A stretch of 64,000 nt of DNA from Arthrobacter sunyaminii (GCF_018866305.1 NZ_CP076456.1:3658001-3722000), one strand, 5' to 3'. Positions 1 through 8,256 are shown, counted from the first letter of the stretch. Notes: generated by a model not told the origin, from the letters alone. Translations and numbers: made by a program.

Positions 1-1
1 C

Positions 2-181
2 ACCTTTGCGGCCATCCAAACGGACGTGCTCGACGGCGATTCCCACCCGCGCATCGACAAGCTGCGGCCGCTCTCCCGGCTCGGTTTGAACGAGTGGGGT
101 ACCGTCGGCGAGGTCCGGGAGATTACCCGGATCCGGCCCGAAGAATGGCCGGGTCATTACCGGGGCGACCAACTCCAGTAG
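2..181 (+). CDS. Flavin reductase family protein, C-terminal fragment
   Basis: Only the last 59 residues lie in the window; the start is off the left edge. The visible part reads GDSHPRIDKLRPLSRLG and then VGEVREITRIRPEEW before the stop at 179-181. This resembles the C-terminus of FMN-binding flavin reductase-like proteins, where a D-x-x-K-L-x-P-L-x-R-L-G segment precedes a final strand with GEV. Such proteins reduce flavin with NAD(P)H or bind FMN as a split barrel. No catalytic residues are visible in this fragment, so the function is by resemblance only. Confidence 0.55.
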   Translation, partial: TFAAIQTDVLDGDSHPRIDKLRPLSRLGLNEWGTVGEVREITRIRPEEWPGHYRGDQLQ

Positions 182-212
182 GGCGCCCGCGATACAGCGC
201 GCCGGCGATCCG

Positions 213-818
213 CTAGGACGTTTTCCGGCGCTGGAGCCAAGGCTGCAGCAGACCGGTGACCCAGGGCAGCACCCAGTACGCCATGATCGGCGTGAGGATG
301 GCGGTGGTCAGGAACACGCGCAGCGGCATCAGCAGCGAATCCCACCACTCGGGCAGCAGCAGGCCCACCAGCGCTGTAAACGCAAGGTTCACGGGGAAGA
401 AGCCCAACCAGATGGCTACAGCCTGCTTCCAGCGCGGCGGCTTGACCGGTGTCTCGAGATCGGTGGAGACCGACGGCGCATCAAACCAGCCCTCAATGCC
501 GGTGCGGCGCAGAACGTGGCGGTCCTCAACCATGTCGCGGCCCCGCTCCAGCCAGGCAAGGCGGGGTTCGGAGTGCTCCCAGGCGTCCAGCGCCTCCTCA
601 TCGGAGAAGCGGTAGAGCATGTGCCATTCATCAGACTCGGCGGAGGCGCGGACCCAGCCGGAGCCCAGGAAACCGGGCCAGCTGTTGGCGAGGTTAACGC
701 CTTCCTGGACCCAGTGGGTGGCCTCAGGCACACGGAGGGGATCGACCCGCCGGGTGATGGAGACCGTTACCGCCCCCGGCCCGCGGAGCGGGAGGGCGTC
801 AGCGTGCGTTGAAGTCAT
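213..818 (-). CDS. Antibiotic biosynthesis monooxygenase (ABM)-domain protein with C-terminal membrane segments
   Basis: 201 residues. Residues about 15-110 look like an ABM dimeric alpha-beta barrel: a strand with TVSITRRVDP, a helix with W-x-x-E-G-V-N, then W-H-M-L-Y-R-F and a closing helix rich in acidic residues. Residues about 130-195 hold two hydrophobic segments (VAIWLGFFPVNLAFTALVGL and a second near FLTTAILTPIMAYWVLPWV), so the domain is anchored in the membrane. This architecture is common in Actinobacteria and proteobacteria; its substrate is unknown. The ATG at 816-818 follows a weak GGAA sequence. The gene is separated by 70 bp from the next minus-strand gene. Confidence 0.7.
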   Translation of the reverse strand: MTSTHADALPLRGPGAVTVSITRRVDPLRVPEATHWVQEGVNLANSWPGFLGSGWVRASAESDEWHMLYRFSDEEALDAWEHSEPRLAWLERGRDMVEDRHVLRRTGIEGWFDAPSVSTDLETPVKPPRWKQAVAIWLGFFPVNLAFTALVGLLLPEWWDSLLMPLRVFLTTAILTPIMAYWVLPWVTGLLQPWLQRRKTS

Positions 819-888
819 GCTTTCCAGTATCCGGGGAGGAGGACGCCGACGGCGAATCGGGTGCGGGATCCCACAGGCGCCTCACGCG

Positions 889-1245
889 TCAGTAGGGCGT
901 GTGCTGGTGCAGGGCTAGTTTCCATTCACCGTCTTCCTTGGCATACACGCTGCTGAGCAGTGCCGTGTACGGGGTTCCTTCGCGGTCTGCGCGCACCTTG
1001 TAGGTGAGAACACCGACGTCGTTCCCCAGGTAGTCTTCCCGGGGTTCGATGATCTCGAAGGCAGACCACGGCGGACCTCCCATCGATTCGAGGATCCGGT
1101 CCCGGTTGGTGAGCCGCAGCCCGCCGGTCAACACCAATACCGGTTCCCGCGCCAGAACAGTCGAATAGAACGCGGTCGCTTTCGCAGGCCCAATGGACAG
1201 GGCATGCCATCCCTCGGTTTCCAGTGCCACAAGTTCATTTTCCAT
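889..1245 (-). CDS. SnoaL/DUF4440-like (NTF2 fold) small protein
   Basis: 118 residues. The layout (helix with W-H-A-L, F-Y, then V-L-T-G-G-L-R-L-T, R-I-L-E-S-M, strands with YLGNDVGVLTYKV and LLSSVYAKEDGEWKL, ending H-Q-H-T-P) is that of the NTF2-like DUF4440/SnoaL family, including the typical final strand G-x-W-K-L-x-x-H-Q. Members are small enzymes or binding domains; no specific role can be assigned. It is transcribed divergently from the flavin monooxygenase gene, which itself carries an NTF2-like N-terminal domain. Confidence 0.65.
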   Translation of the reverse strand: MENELVALETEGWHALSIGPAKATAFYSTVLAREPVLVLTGGLRLTNRDRILESMGGPPWSAFEIIEPREDYLGNDVGVLTYKVRADREGTPYTALLSSVYAKEDGEWKLALHQHTPY

Positions 1246-1386
1246 GGCTCAGGAGCTTAGACCTGCCGCCCGATAGGCAACAGGAGTCCCTGGCCATCCC
1301 CTATCGCTCTGAGCGCCGGGAGTGTTTACTGGAGCCCCGCGACCCACGAACAGGTCCGCGCCCCCAGGAGCCACAAAGGAGTGGAT

Positions 1387-3195
1387 ATGGATATGGCCAA
1401 CAGTTCCCCGTCACAGCTGGACGAATCAGTTCAGGACTGGCTGAACAACCTCAATACCGCCCTCACAACCCGGAATACCGAAGCGGCGGCCGACTTGTTT
1501 GAGGACGACGGATTGTGGCGGGATTTCGTCTCCTTCACCTGGAACCTCAAGACACTCGAAGGCAAGCAGCAGATCATGGATATGCTCGATTCCGTCCTCG
1601 ATGACGTGCAGCCCTCCGGCTGGACGCTGGCGGAACCGGCCGCGGGCGACGCCGACGCAGCCGAAGCGTGGATCACGTTCGAAACCGCCGCGTCGCGCGG
1701 CTGGGGCCATCTGCGGCTGCGAAACGGAAAAGCCCGGACCCTGCTCACCACTATGCAGGAACTCAAAGGGCATGAAGAGCAAAAGGGTGCCACCCGGCGC
1801 AAGGGAGTGGAGCACACCGTTGAGCGCGGCCGGAAATCCTGGCTCGAGGAAAAGGAACTGCATCAGGCGCGCCTGGGCTATGAGGAGCAGCCCTACTGCG
1901 TCGTCGTCGGCGGTGGCCAAGGCGGGATTGGACTCGCCGCACGGCTGCGCCGGCTAAACGTTCCCACCATCGTGATCGAACGGAACGAACGGGCCGGCGA
2001 CTCCTGGCGCAAGCGCTACAAGTCCCTCGCCCTGCATGACCCGGTCTGGTATGACCATCTCCCCTACCTTCAGTTCCCCGACGATTGGCCGGTCTTCGCT
2101 CCCAAAGACAAGATTGGCGACTGGCTGGAGCATTACACGTCCCTCATGGAACTGGATTACTGGTCCGGCACGGAGTGTCTCGGCGCGCAGTACGACGACG
2201 ATGCCGGAGCCTGGGAGCTGACAGTCCGGCGCGGGGGCCAGGACATTACACTGCATCCGCAGCAGCTGGTGTTTGCGCTGGGAGTCTCCGGATATCCCAA
2301 TATTCCGGAGTTCGAAGGAGCCAACGCATTCCTCGGCGAGCAGTACCATTCCTCGCAGTACCCCGGCGGCGGTGACCAGACCGGCAAGAAAGCACTCATC
2401 ATCGGCTCGAACAACTCGGCCCATGACATTGCCGCCGACCTCTGGGAGCACGGCGCCGACGTCACGATGCTGCAGCGTTCCTCCACCCATATAGTCCGCA
2501 GCGAATCCTTGATGGAGTTCGCCCTCGGCGACCTGTACTCGGAGCGCGCTCTGGCAGCCGGCACCACCACTGAAAAAGCGGACATGCTCTTTGCCTCCCT
2601 CCCCTACCGGATCCTGCCGGAGGCGCAAATCCCGATCTACGAGAAGATCGCCGAGCACGACGCCGAATTCTATGACCAGCTGCGCGCAGCTGGGTTTGAC
2701 CTCGACTTCGGCGAAGACGGGTCCGGATTGTTCCTGAAATACCTGCGGCGCGGTTCCGGCTACTACATCGACGTCGGTGCCTCCCAGCTGATCATCGACG
2801 GGCGAGTGAAGCTGAAGCAGGGCCAGGTTGCCAAGTTCACGGGCAACGGAGCGGTGCTCGACGACGGCACCGAACTGGACGCGGACGTCGTCGTCTACGC
2901 CACCGGATATGGATCCATGAACAACTGGCTGGCAGAGCTGATCTCCCCGCAGGTAGCCGATCAGGTGGGCAAATGCTGGGGCTTCGGCTCCGGGACCACC
3001 AAGGATCCCGGACCCTGGGAAGGGGAGCTGCGCAATATGTGGAAACCCACCAATGTGGATAATCTCTGGATCCACGGCGGGAACCTGCATCAGAGCCGGC
3101 ACTACTCACTGTTCCTGGCACTGCAGCTCAAGGCCCGAATGGAGGAACTGCCCACCCCGGTCTACGGACTGCAGCCGTCCCATCATTCCCGGTAG
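1387..3195 (+). CDS. Flavin-containing NAD(P)H-dependent monooxygenase with N-terminal NTF2-like domain
   Basis: 602 residues. Residues about 10-130 form an NTF2/SnoaL-like domain (LNTALTTRNTEAAADLF, then strands ending in RLRNGKARTLLTT). A Rossmann FAD site follows near residues 173-195 (VVVGGGQGGIGLAARL, then VIERNERAGDSW), a second dinucleotide site near 335 (LIIGSNNSAHDIAADL) and the ATG motif VVYATGYGSMNNW near 500. This matches the class B/YUCCA-like flavoprotein monooxygenases. The fused NTF2-like domain occurs in a bacterial subgroup. AAAGGAG at 1376-1382 overlaps a GTG at 1381, so ATG 1387 or ATG 1393 is the more likely start. No substrate is indicated by neighbours. Confidence 0.85.
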   Translation: MDMANSSPSQLDESVQDWLNNLNTALTTRNTEAAADLFEDDGLWRDFVSFTWNLKTLEGKQQIMDMLDSVLDDVQPSGWTLAEPAAGDADAAEAWITFETAASRGWGHLRLRNGKARTLLTTMQELKGHEEQKGATRRKGVEHTVERGRKSWLEEKELHQARLGYEEQPYCVVVGGGQGGIGLAARLRRLNVPTIVIERNERAGDSWRKRYKSLALHDPVWYDHLPYLQFPDDWPVFAPKDKIGDWLEHYTSLMELDYWSGTECLGAQYDDDAGAWELTVRRGGQDITLHPQQLVFALGVSGYPNIPEFEGANAFLGEQYHSSQYPGGGDQTGKKALIIGSNNSAHDIAADLWEHGADVTMLQRSSTHIVRSESLMEFALGDLYSERALAAGTTTEKADMLFASLPYRILPEAQIPIYEKIAEHDAEFYDQLRAAGFDLDFGEDGSGLFLKYLRRGSGYYIDVGASQLIIDGRVKLKQGQVAKFTGNGAVLDDGTELDADVVVYATGYGSMNNWLAELISPQVADQVGKCWGFGSGTTKDPGPWEGELRNMWKPTNVDNLWIHGGNLHQSRHYSLFLALQLKARMEELPTPVYGLQPSHHSR

Positions 3196-3290
3196 CCCGG
3201 TCCGCAGCCGCATACCCGCCGCAGCCGGCTGTACGTGACGCAAGCCGCACCCCCTGTAAATGCGGGCAGCGCTTTCGGTAAGCTGTCGCC

Positions 3291-4100
3291 ATGCTGAAGA
3301 GAGTGGCAAAGAAAGTCGCGGTGGCAGCACTCATTTTTACGGCCTTTGTTGCGGGCCTTGCTGCGGTACTGGGTTACGGTGCACTCCAGCTCGTCCAGGC
3401 TGCGGTGTTCGGTGACGACGGCGATCCCTCCGTCTGGTCCTTCTTTGCCGCCTTCATGGCGCCGTCGCTTTTTATCGGAGCCCTGGTGCTGCTGACGATG
3501 GGGGTGCGTTCCTCGCGGCGCCGCGCCCGGGCGGCGCAAAGCAGGCGCAGCAATGCCGCTGCGCAGGCCGAGTCCTGGCGCCGGTTGTACGTACGGAGGG
3601 ACGAACTGCTGGTGCGGTGGTCCCGTTACGAGACCGACGTCGCCCTGATGATCGACTATCCCATCATGACGGACTACACGGACCCGGTGGTCCGGGACGT
3701 CATTGTCGCCATGCAGGGCATCCGTGCCGCCGAAGCCCAGGCACTGGACCTGGACCGCGGTCCGGCCGAAGCATCCAAACTCTTTCATGCGGTCAACAGG
3801 TTTGAGGTTGCCTTCCTGACAGCTGAAAAGTACGCCCGGCGCTGCGGGCAGTCCAAGCTCAATCCCGCCGAACGCACCAAGCTCGCCGGCGCCCGGCAGG
3901 CACTGAACATCATCCTTGACGGCGCGGCGACGCCGTCCGAGGTGGAGGTTGCCTACCGAAGCCTGCGGGGTTCGCTGCGCGGGATCATCGACCTGCCGGA
4001 CCGTGCCGTGGCCGACCTCCAGGCCCACACCCGGCAAAGCCTCGGCGTGCGGCCCCACGGTTCGTCACCGGCACCCGCTCCGGCACACCGGGCAGCCTAA
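3291..4100 (+). CDS. Hypothetical two-TM membrane protein
   Basis: 269 residues, not assigned to a family. Two hydrophobic segments lie near residues 10-40 (VAALIFTAFVAGLAAVLGYG) and 55-75 (FMAPSLFIGALVLLTMGV). They are followed by a basic RSSRRRARAAQSRRS stretch and a helical cytoplasmic domain of about 180 residues rich in Ala and Arg, ending in a Pro/Ala tail. The topology suggests a membrane-anchored cytoplasmic domain. It stands alone between the flavin monooxygenase and a convergent small acidic protein gene. The ATG at 3291 follows a promoter-like stretch, but no strong ribosome binding site is visible. Confidence 0.65.
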   Translation: MLKRVAKKVAVAALIFTAFVAGLAAVLGYGALQLVQAAVFGDDGDPSVWSFFAAFMAPSLFIGALVLLTMGVRSSRRRARAAQSRRSNAAAQAESWRRLYVRRDELLVRWSRYETDVALMIDYPIMTDYTDPVVRDVIVAMQGIRAAEAQALDLDRGPAEASKLFHAVNRFEVAFLTAEKYARRCGQSKLNPAERTKLAGARQALNIILDGAATPSEVEVAYRSLRGSLRGIIDLPDRAVADLQAHTRQSLGVRPHGSSPAPAPAHRAA

Positions 4101-4118
4101 CCGCAGCAGCCCAACCGG

Positions 4119-4349
4119 TTACTGAGCATTCCCGCGGGGATACTCGTCCTCGTCGGTATCACCGCTTTCCGTACTCTGCTCCAAGCGGTCCGCTTCCGAA
4201 CCGTCAGCACGCAGCGGGTCACCGTGTGCCTGCACCGGGTCCTGGGATCCGGCATCCTCCTGCCCGTCGGGGATGGCAGGGGTTTGCTGTTCCTGGGCAT
4301 CGGCTTCGTTTTCGGTAGGTACAGCGGGGCGGTCATCTGCTTCGGACAT
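4119..4349 (-). CDS. Hypothetical acidic, low-complexity protein
   Basis: 76 residues, rich in Asp, Glu, Gln and Pro with no hydrophobic segment, so probably disordered and cytoplasmic. The start is chosen at ATG 4347-4349, which lies 7 nt after a clear AAAGGAG; an earlier in-frame ATG two codons upstream sits only 1 nt after that site. No family is recognised. It lies 50 bp downstream of the NMT1-like gene on the same strand and could be cotranscribed with it. Confidence 0.5.
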   Translation of the reverse strand: MSEADDRPAVPTENEADAQEQQTPAIPDGQEDAGSQDPVQAHGDPLRADGSEADRLEQSTESGDTDEDEYPRGNAQ

Positions 4350-4399
4350 CAGCATTCTCCTTTGCCGGAAACGTTTTCCTTTTGCGAGAAACGGGGCTT

Positions 4400-5332
4400 T
4401 CAAGCTCCGCTGTTGACGAAGAACGCGGACAGGTCCCCGTAGGGATTCACCGCCGGATCGGCATCGAATCCGTTGTATTGCTTCCGCAGTCCAATAACGG
4501 CACGGGCGGTCTCATCGGTGATATCCGTGTCGCGGGCGAGACCCCAGGGGCCAAGTTCGGCGTCGAGCACCCGGCGGGCATCCGGCGCGTGCAGGTCACG
4601 GGCATTGGCGATCAGGTCAGCGGCCTCGTCCCTGTTGTTTGGCTCCAGAGCCCAGGCCAGTGCAGCCTCATAAGCCTCCCGGAAACGGAGGGCCGTATCC
4701 CGGTTCTCGTCATACCAATCCCCGTTCCAGGCGGCCACGCTCCCGACGTAGGGCAGGCCAAGCGCTGACTCGTCGGCCAGATTATTCATCCCCTGTTGGC
4801 CTGCCAGTACTTCCAGTCCGTCGCTCAGCAAAGTGGCGGCGGCGTAGCCGTCTGTCATCTTTCGGTAGCGTTCGGCAACGCTGCCGGAGCTGACCACCGT
4901 ATAGTCGGCGTCGCGGCGCAGCCCGGCTTTTTCGAGGATGGAGTAGAGAACGTACGCGTAGCCGCTGTTCGGTGCGTCCACCGCCACCTCGCCTCCCCGC
5001 ACCGCCTCCAGGGACGTGATTTCCGGTGGACTGATGACGCTGAGGCCCATCCCCAGATCCAGGGCGAAATCAGCCAGGACGTTCAGTGTGCGTCCCAGGT
5101 CATTGGAAGCGTTGCACCGGTAGTTGACCACGTTGTCCCAGGAGGTTTGCAGGACGTCGTAATTTCCGGCGTCGAAGTCCCTGAACTGCTGTTCAGCGGA
5201 CTCCACCTGTTCCAAGGTCACATGCACGTCATTGTCCGCAAAGTATCCCTTCTTCTCCCCCGCCGCCAACGCTGCCGAGATTGAAAAAACGCCCATTCTC
5301 AGGGGATTTGTGCTGCTGCCTGGCTGTGCCAT
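4400..5332 (-). CDS. NMT1/SsuA-like periplasmic-binding-fold protein lacking a signal peptide
   Basis: 310 residues. The sequence follows the ABC nitrate/sulfonate binding or NMT1 fold: MGVFSISAALAAGEKKGYFA near the start, V-T-L-E-Q, then the DAGNYDVLQTSWDNVVNY region, the EVAVDAPNSGYAYVLYSIL lobe linker, and V-V-S-S-G-S-x-x-x-R-Y. The start at ATG 5330-5332 has AAGGA six bases upstream. The N-terminus (MAQPGSSTNPLRMG) has no hydrophobic signal or lipobox, and no ABC permease or ATPase is nearby. It is therefore an orphan and may be cytoplasmic, as in THI5/NMT1-type enzymes or sensors. Substrate unknown. Confidence 0.7.
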   Translation of the reverse strand: MAQPGSSTNPLRMGVFSISAALAAGEKKGYFADNDVHVTLEQVESAEQQFRDFDAGNYDVLQTSWDNVVNYRCNASNDLGRTLNVLADFALDLGMGLSVISPPEITSLEAVRGGEVAVDAPNSGYAYVLYSILEKAGLRRDADYTVVSSGSVAERYRKMTDGYAAATLLSDGLEVLAGQQGMNNLADESALGLPYVGSVAAWNGDWYDENRDTALRFREAYEAALAWALEPNNRDEAADLIANARDLHAPDARRVLDAELGPWGLARDTDITDETARAVIGLRKQYNGFDADPAVNPYGDLSAFFVNSGA

Positions 5333-5456
5333 TGAAGGTCCTTGATCTCTTGAAGGAAGCCCCCTGTCCATGTTCCAGCGTAGGGAGGCGCACCGTGCTG
5401 GAAAAGAACCCACGGTAATAAGGGCCATCTACAACCTGATGCGGCACACTGAACGC

Positions 5457-5831
5457 ATGGGGGTACACGGCCAGATCAGAGCCTCGGAGCTGGAGCTTCT
5501 GGCGTCCTCCACCCGGCGCAATGGGGCACGTTTGCGCCGCCTGCTGCATCCTGAGTTCCTGGAGATCGGACGCTCGGGGCGGCGGTGGACACGTGAAGAG
5601 ATGATTGCGTCCCTTGGCGACGAGGAGCAGCGGCCTGCCCCGGAGACGGATGAATGGGAATTCTCGGATCTGGCTCCGCACCTTGTCCTGGTTACCTACC
5701 GGATCCAAACCGGAACCACGGAGGATCCCAGGCACCGGCAAAGCCGGCATACCTCCGTATGGGACACCTCGTCCGGGCAGCCGCGTCTCCGCTTCCATCA
5801 GGGAACTCCCGTCCTGGGCAGCAGCGAATGA
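5457..5831 (+). CDS. DUF4440 / NTF2-like protein
   Basis: About 124 residues. It has the DUF4440 pattern: a first helix ELELLASSTRRN, then LLHPEFLEIGRSGRRWTREEMIASL, strands with LVLVTYRIQ, and a final RHTSVWDTSSGQPRLRFHQGTPV. The L-H-P-E-F-x-E-I-G-x-S-G segment is the family hallmark. The start is uncertain: ATG 5457 matches the usual N-terminus of the family, but ATG 5439 is in frame and neither has a good ribosome binding site. It is divergent from the NMT1-like gene and convergent with ssrA. Confidence 0.65.
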   Translation: MGVHGQIRASELELLASSTRRNGARLRRLLHPEFLEIGRSGRRWTREEMIASLGDEEQRPAPETDEWEFSDLAPHLVLVTYRIQTGTTEDPRHRQSRHTSVWDTSSGQPRLRFHQGTPVLGSSE

Positions 5832-5838
5832 AAACGCG

Positions 5839-5866
5839 AAAGGCCTGCCCCTGGGGACAGGCCTTT
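5839..5866 (-). terminator. Intrinsic terminator after ssrA
   Basis: A 9-bp perfect stem, AAAGGCCTG at 5839-5847 pairing with CAGGCCTTT at 5858-5866, encloses a 10-base loop. On the minus strand it lies just downstream of the tmRNA 3' end at 5880; on the plus strand it follows the DUF4440 stop at 5831 and could serve both. Confidence 0.75.
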
Positions 5867-5879
5867 CAATGCCGCTGCG

Positions 5880-6246
5880 TGGAGATGGGGGGAATCGAAC
5901 CCCCGTCCGATGTTGTATTGCCAGGGCTTCTCCGGGCGCAGTATGCGTCGGATTTTCTCGGCCCCAGCCATCCTGCAAACAAGTGGCTGATCCGGGCCCA
6001 GCCGTCCAAAAGTCCCGAACACCCAGACGGCGGGAGTGTTCAGCAGTGGCCCTCTAAACGACGCCAGGATCCGGAGCGAGAGCGGCTCCGGGCTGACGGA
6101 CTACTCCGGCTGCTTAGGCAGCGAGAGCGAAGTCAGTGCGCATAGGTTTGGCACTTATTTTTTTGCAGAGAGCGTTTACGAGATAACTCTGCGTTCTCGG
6201 CCCGCTTCCCCTGACTCAACAGACATCGTCGAAACCGATCATCCCC
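5880..6246 (-). ncRNA. ssrA: Transfer-messenger RNA (tmRNA)
   Basis: On the minus strand the 5' end reads GGGGATGATCGGTTTCGACG (from 6246) and the 3' end closes with the T-arm GGGGGTTCGATTCCCCCC and acceptor CATCTCCA at 5880. The terminal GGGGATG and CATCTCC pair as the tRNA-like acceptor stem. CCA is not encoded (CGC follows). The tag frame runs from about 6152 to the TAA at 6114-6116 and reads AKPMRTDFALAA, with the ALAA end recognised by proteases. tmRNA with SmpB rescues stalled ribosomes. The tag start codon (GCC) is inferred from its position after ATAAGT. Confidence 0.95.
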
Positions 6247-6357
6247 GTATTCAGTTACCAAGCCCTCCCGGGCCGCCGCCTGCTACCGGCGTCCACCATT
6301 TATAACGACACGGTACCGCGGATGATTCCCGGGCAGGAACCCTCCGTGGCGCTGCAA

Positions 6358-6852
6358 TCAATGGCTGGTGGTTCCCTGCCGCGATTCCAGGTCAGGCGCA
6401 ATCCAGGCGTCCGACACCATTCCGGTGACCCACGCGTAGACGACCTTGTGCAGGACGTCGACGGCTCTTTCCTTCGCCGGCCAGGTTGCCGGCGGAGCAC
6501 CGATACCGGTGGCGTTTTCCAAGGTTTGGTCCGTTGCCAGCCGCACCACGGTGAACCCGGTGTTGGCTTCGGGCCCGCGGATACCGGTCACGGACCAGAC
6601 ACCGCGCAGCGCACCAAGCACGGCACCGGTCCCCCAGTGCATGGCGTGGTTCCAGACCGGCGGCTGCGCATCCGGAGCGGGGTGCCTGCCCAGCAGGCTC
6701 AGGAGCGTCCGGGCCGGAACGTAGGAGTTGGGGCGGCTGGTCACTGCTTGTTCGAGCTTCTCGCCTGCGGTCATCGCGGCGACCCCTGCCAGACCTGCGA
6801 CGGCACCCTGTCCGGCGGCTTTCAAGAGCATGCGTCCACGGGATTCTGCCAT
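6358..6852 (-). CDS. Hypothetical membrane-associated protein
   Basis: 164 residues, family not recognised with certainty. It starts MAESRGRMLLKAAGQGAVAG with a Gly/Ala-rich segment (about residues 10-28) that may insert in the membrane, then T-A-G-E-K-L-E-Q. A second Gly/Ala-rich stretch (HWGTGAVLGALRGVWSVTG) and a hydrophobic C-terminal segment (VLHKVVYAWVTGMVSD) follow. The pattern resembles DUF1440-like small membrane proteins. It lies 47 bp downstream of another small membrane protein on the same strand, so the two are probably cotranscribed. Confidence 0.6.
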   Translation of the reverse strand: MAESRGRMLLKAAGQGAVAGLAGVAAMTAGEKLEQAVTSRPNSYVPARTLLSLLGRHPAPDAQPPVWNHAMHWGTGAVLGALRGVWSVTGIRGPEANTGFTVVRLATDQTLENATGIGAPPATWPAKERAVDVLHKVVYAWVTGMVSDAWIAPDLESRQGTTSH

Positions 6853-6899
6853 GTCTGCCTCCTGGTTAGGTGAGTCGAATCAGGACGGCTCAGGCCGCA

Positions 6900-7199
6900 C
6901 TAGCGGCGGCGTCCGAAAATCAGCGAAGCAGCCGCTGTGGCAGCGGTGACCGTATAGACGGAGGGCCAGGCGCCGAGTTTCTTGGCCAGCGGGTGGGACA
7001 GCCCGAACGCTGCCACATAACCGGCGGTAAGGGCAGCGGCGGTGCCGGTTCCGGCGTCGCGCTTCCACATCATGAAGGCCGCCGTACCCGCCGCAGCCAG
7101 AACCGCACCGCCGAGCTGGCGGTTGCCGGTATCCCGGGCGGTCTTGTAGCCGCCGATCAGGCCGGCGCTGGAAACGAGGGAGGTCAGAAGTGCGCTCAC
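6900..7199 (-). CDS. Hypothetical small membrane protein (3-4 TM)
   Basis: 99 residues dominated by Ala/Gly-rich hydrophobic segments (LTSLVSSAGLIGGY; LGGAVLAAAGTAAFMMW; GTAAALTAGYVAAFGLS; VYTVTAATAAASLIFG), ending in three arginines. No family is recognised. It is the first gene of a two-gene minus-strand unit with the 6852 gene and is divergent from the SMP-30 lactonase gene. Confidence 0.6.
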   Translation of the reverse strand: MSALLTSLVSSAGLIGGYKTARDTGNRQLGGAVLAAAGTAAFMMWKRDAGTGTAAALTAGYVAAFGLSHPLAKKLGAWPSVYTVTAATAAASLIFGRRR

Positions 7200-7272
7200 A
7201 GTGGTTTTTCTCCTCTTGGCTGCTGATTACTGCTCCCAGCCTATCCCTCCGCGGCAGCGGCCGGAGTGTGTC

Positions 7273-7278
7273 TAGACT
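7273..7278 (+). promoter_or_regulatory. Putative -10 element for the SMP-30 gene
   Basis: TAGACT, an actinobacterial TAnnnT -10 hexamer, lies 36 bp before the ATG at 7315, leaving a short leader that contains the AAAGGA ribosome binding site. No convincing -35 element is seen. Confidence 0.35.
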
Positions 7279-7314
7279 GTGAGCAAACTTCCCCCAACAC
7301 CAAAAGGACCGCGC

Positions 7315-8256
7315 ATGCCGACAACGCCGCAGACTCTGCTCGCCCAGGACGCCGCAGTGGAGAAGGTGGCCACCGGAGCACAATGGGCCGAGGGGCCCGT
7401 GTGGATTCCTGCCCGTTCCGCCGTGCGATTCAGTGACATCCCGGGCAACCGGATCCTGGAGTACCGCGAGGCCACCGGCGCTCTGGAGGTTTATGCCGCG
7501 GATGCCGAATTTACCAACGGCCGTGCCCTCGACCACGAGGGCGCCGTGATCCAGTGCTCGCACGGAAGGCGTGCCATTGAGCGCGACACCGGCACCGCGC
7601 CCGACGCCGTTCCCTCCGTTTCCACGCTCGTGGACTCCTGGAACGGCCGGCGGCTGAACTCACCCAACGACGTCGTTGTGAAGTCCGACGGCACCATCTG
7701 GTTTTCCGACCCCTCCTACGGCATCCAGAAGGAGGAAGAGGGGCATCCGGGACAGGAAGAGTACGGCGACCGCTGGGTGTTCCGCTTCGATCCGGCCAGC
7801 GGTGAGCTGACACCGGCGGTCATCGACGTTGAGGTCCCCAACGGGCTGGCCTTCTCACCGGATGAATCCATCCTCTATGTCTCCGACACCTCGCTGGGCA
7901 CCCCCGCCATGGACGGCGGGCCGCGGCTGCACGGTCACGCGATCCACGCGTACGACGTCGTCTCCGGCCGGTTTGCGCGAAACGGCCGAATTTTTGTGGA
8001 GGTTGCGCCGGGAGTTCCCGACGGTTTCCGCGTGGACGTACACGGGAATCTCTGGTCCTCCTCGAAGGAGGGCGTGCAGGTCTTTTCGCCCGAGGGTGAA
8101 CGCATCCTGCAGATAGCTGTTCCGGAGACCGTCAGCAATGTCTGCTTTGGCGGCGACGACGGCCGCACCCTGTACATGACCGCGTCATCGAGCCTGTACC
8201 GGATCCGGACCACCGTCACCGATGCCTCTGCGGCGCTGCGGACCTCCGAGGCTTAA
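7315..8256 (+). CDS. SMP-30/gluconolactonase/LRE-family protein
   Basis: 313 residues forming a six-bladed beta-propeller. Family signatures are present: EGPVW (E26, expected metal ligand), LNSPNDVVVKSDGTIWFSDP near 113-132, PNGLAFSPDESILYVSDT near 175-192 (N176, metal ligand) and DGFRVDVHGNLW near 236-247 (D236, metal ligand). The family hydrolyses sugar lactones or related esters with a divalent metal. AAGGACCGCGCATG supports the start at 7315. No sugar-catabolic genes adjoin it, so the lactone is unknown. Confidence 0.85.
   Translation: MPTTPQTLLAQDAAVEKVATGAQWAEGPVWIPARSAVRFSDIPGNRILEYREATGALEVYAADAEFTNGRALDHEGAVIQCSHGRRAIERDTGTAPDAVPSVSTLVDSWNGRRLNSPNDVVVKSDGTIWFSDPSYGIQKEEEGHPGQEEYGDRWVFRFDPASGELTPAVIDVEVPNGLAFSPDESILYVSDTSLGTPAMDGGPRLHGHAIHAYDVVSGRFARNGRIFVEVAPGVPDGFRVDVHGNLWSSSKEGVQVFSPEGERILQIAVPETVSNVCFGGDDGRTLYMTASSSLYRIRTTVTDASAALRTSEA

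Noticed and set aside
7271..7280. TCTAGACTGT near the SMP-30 start as a second TetR operator
   Set aside because: Ten bases match half of the 63726 operator but the other arm is missing; a -10 element (TAGACT) explains it better.
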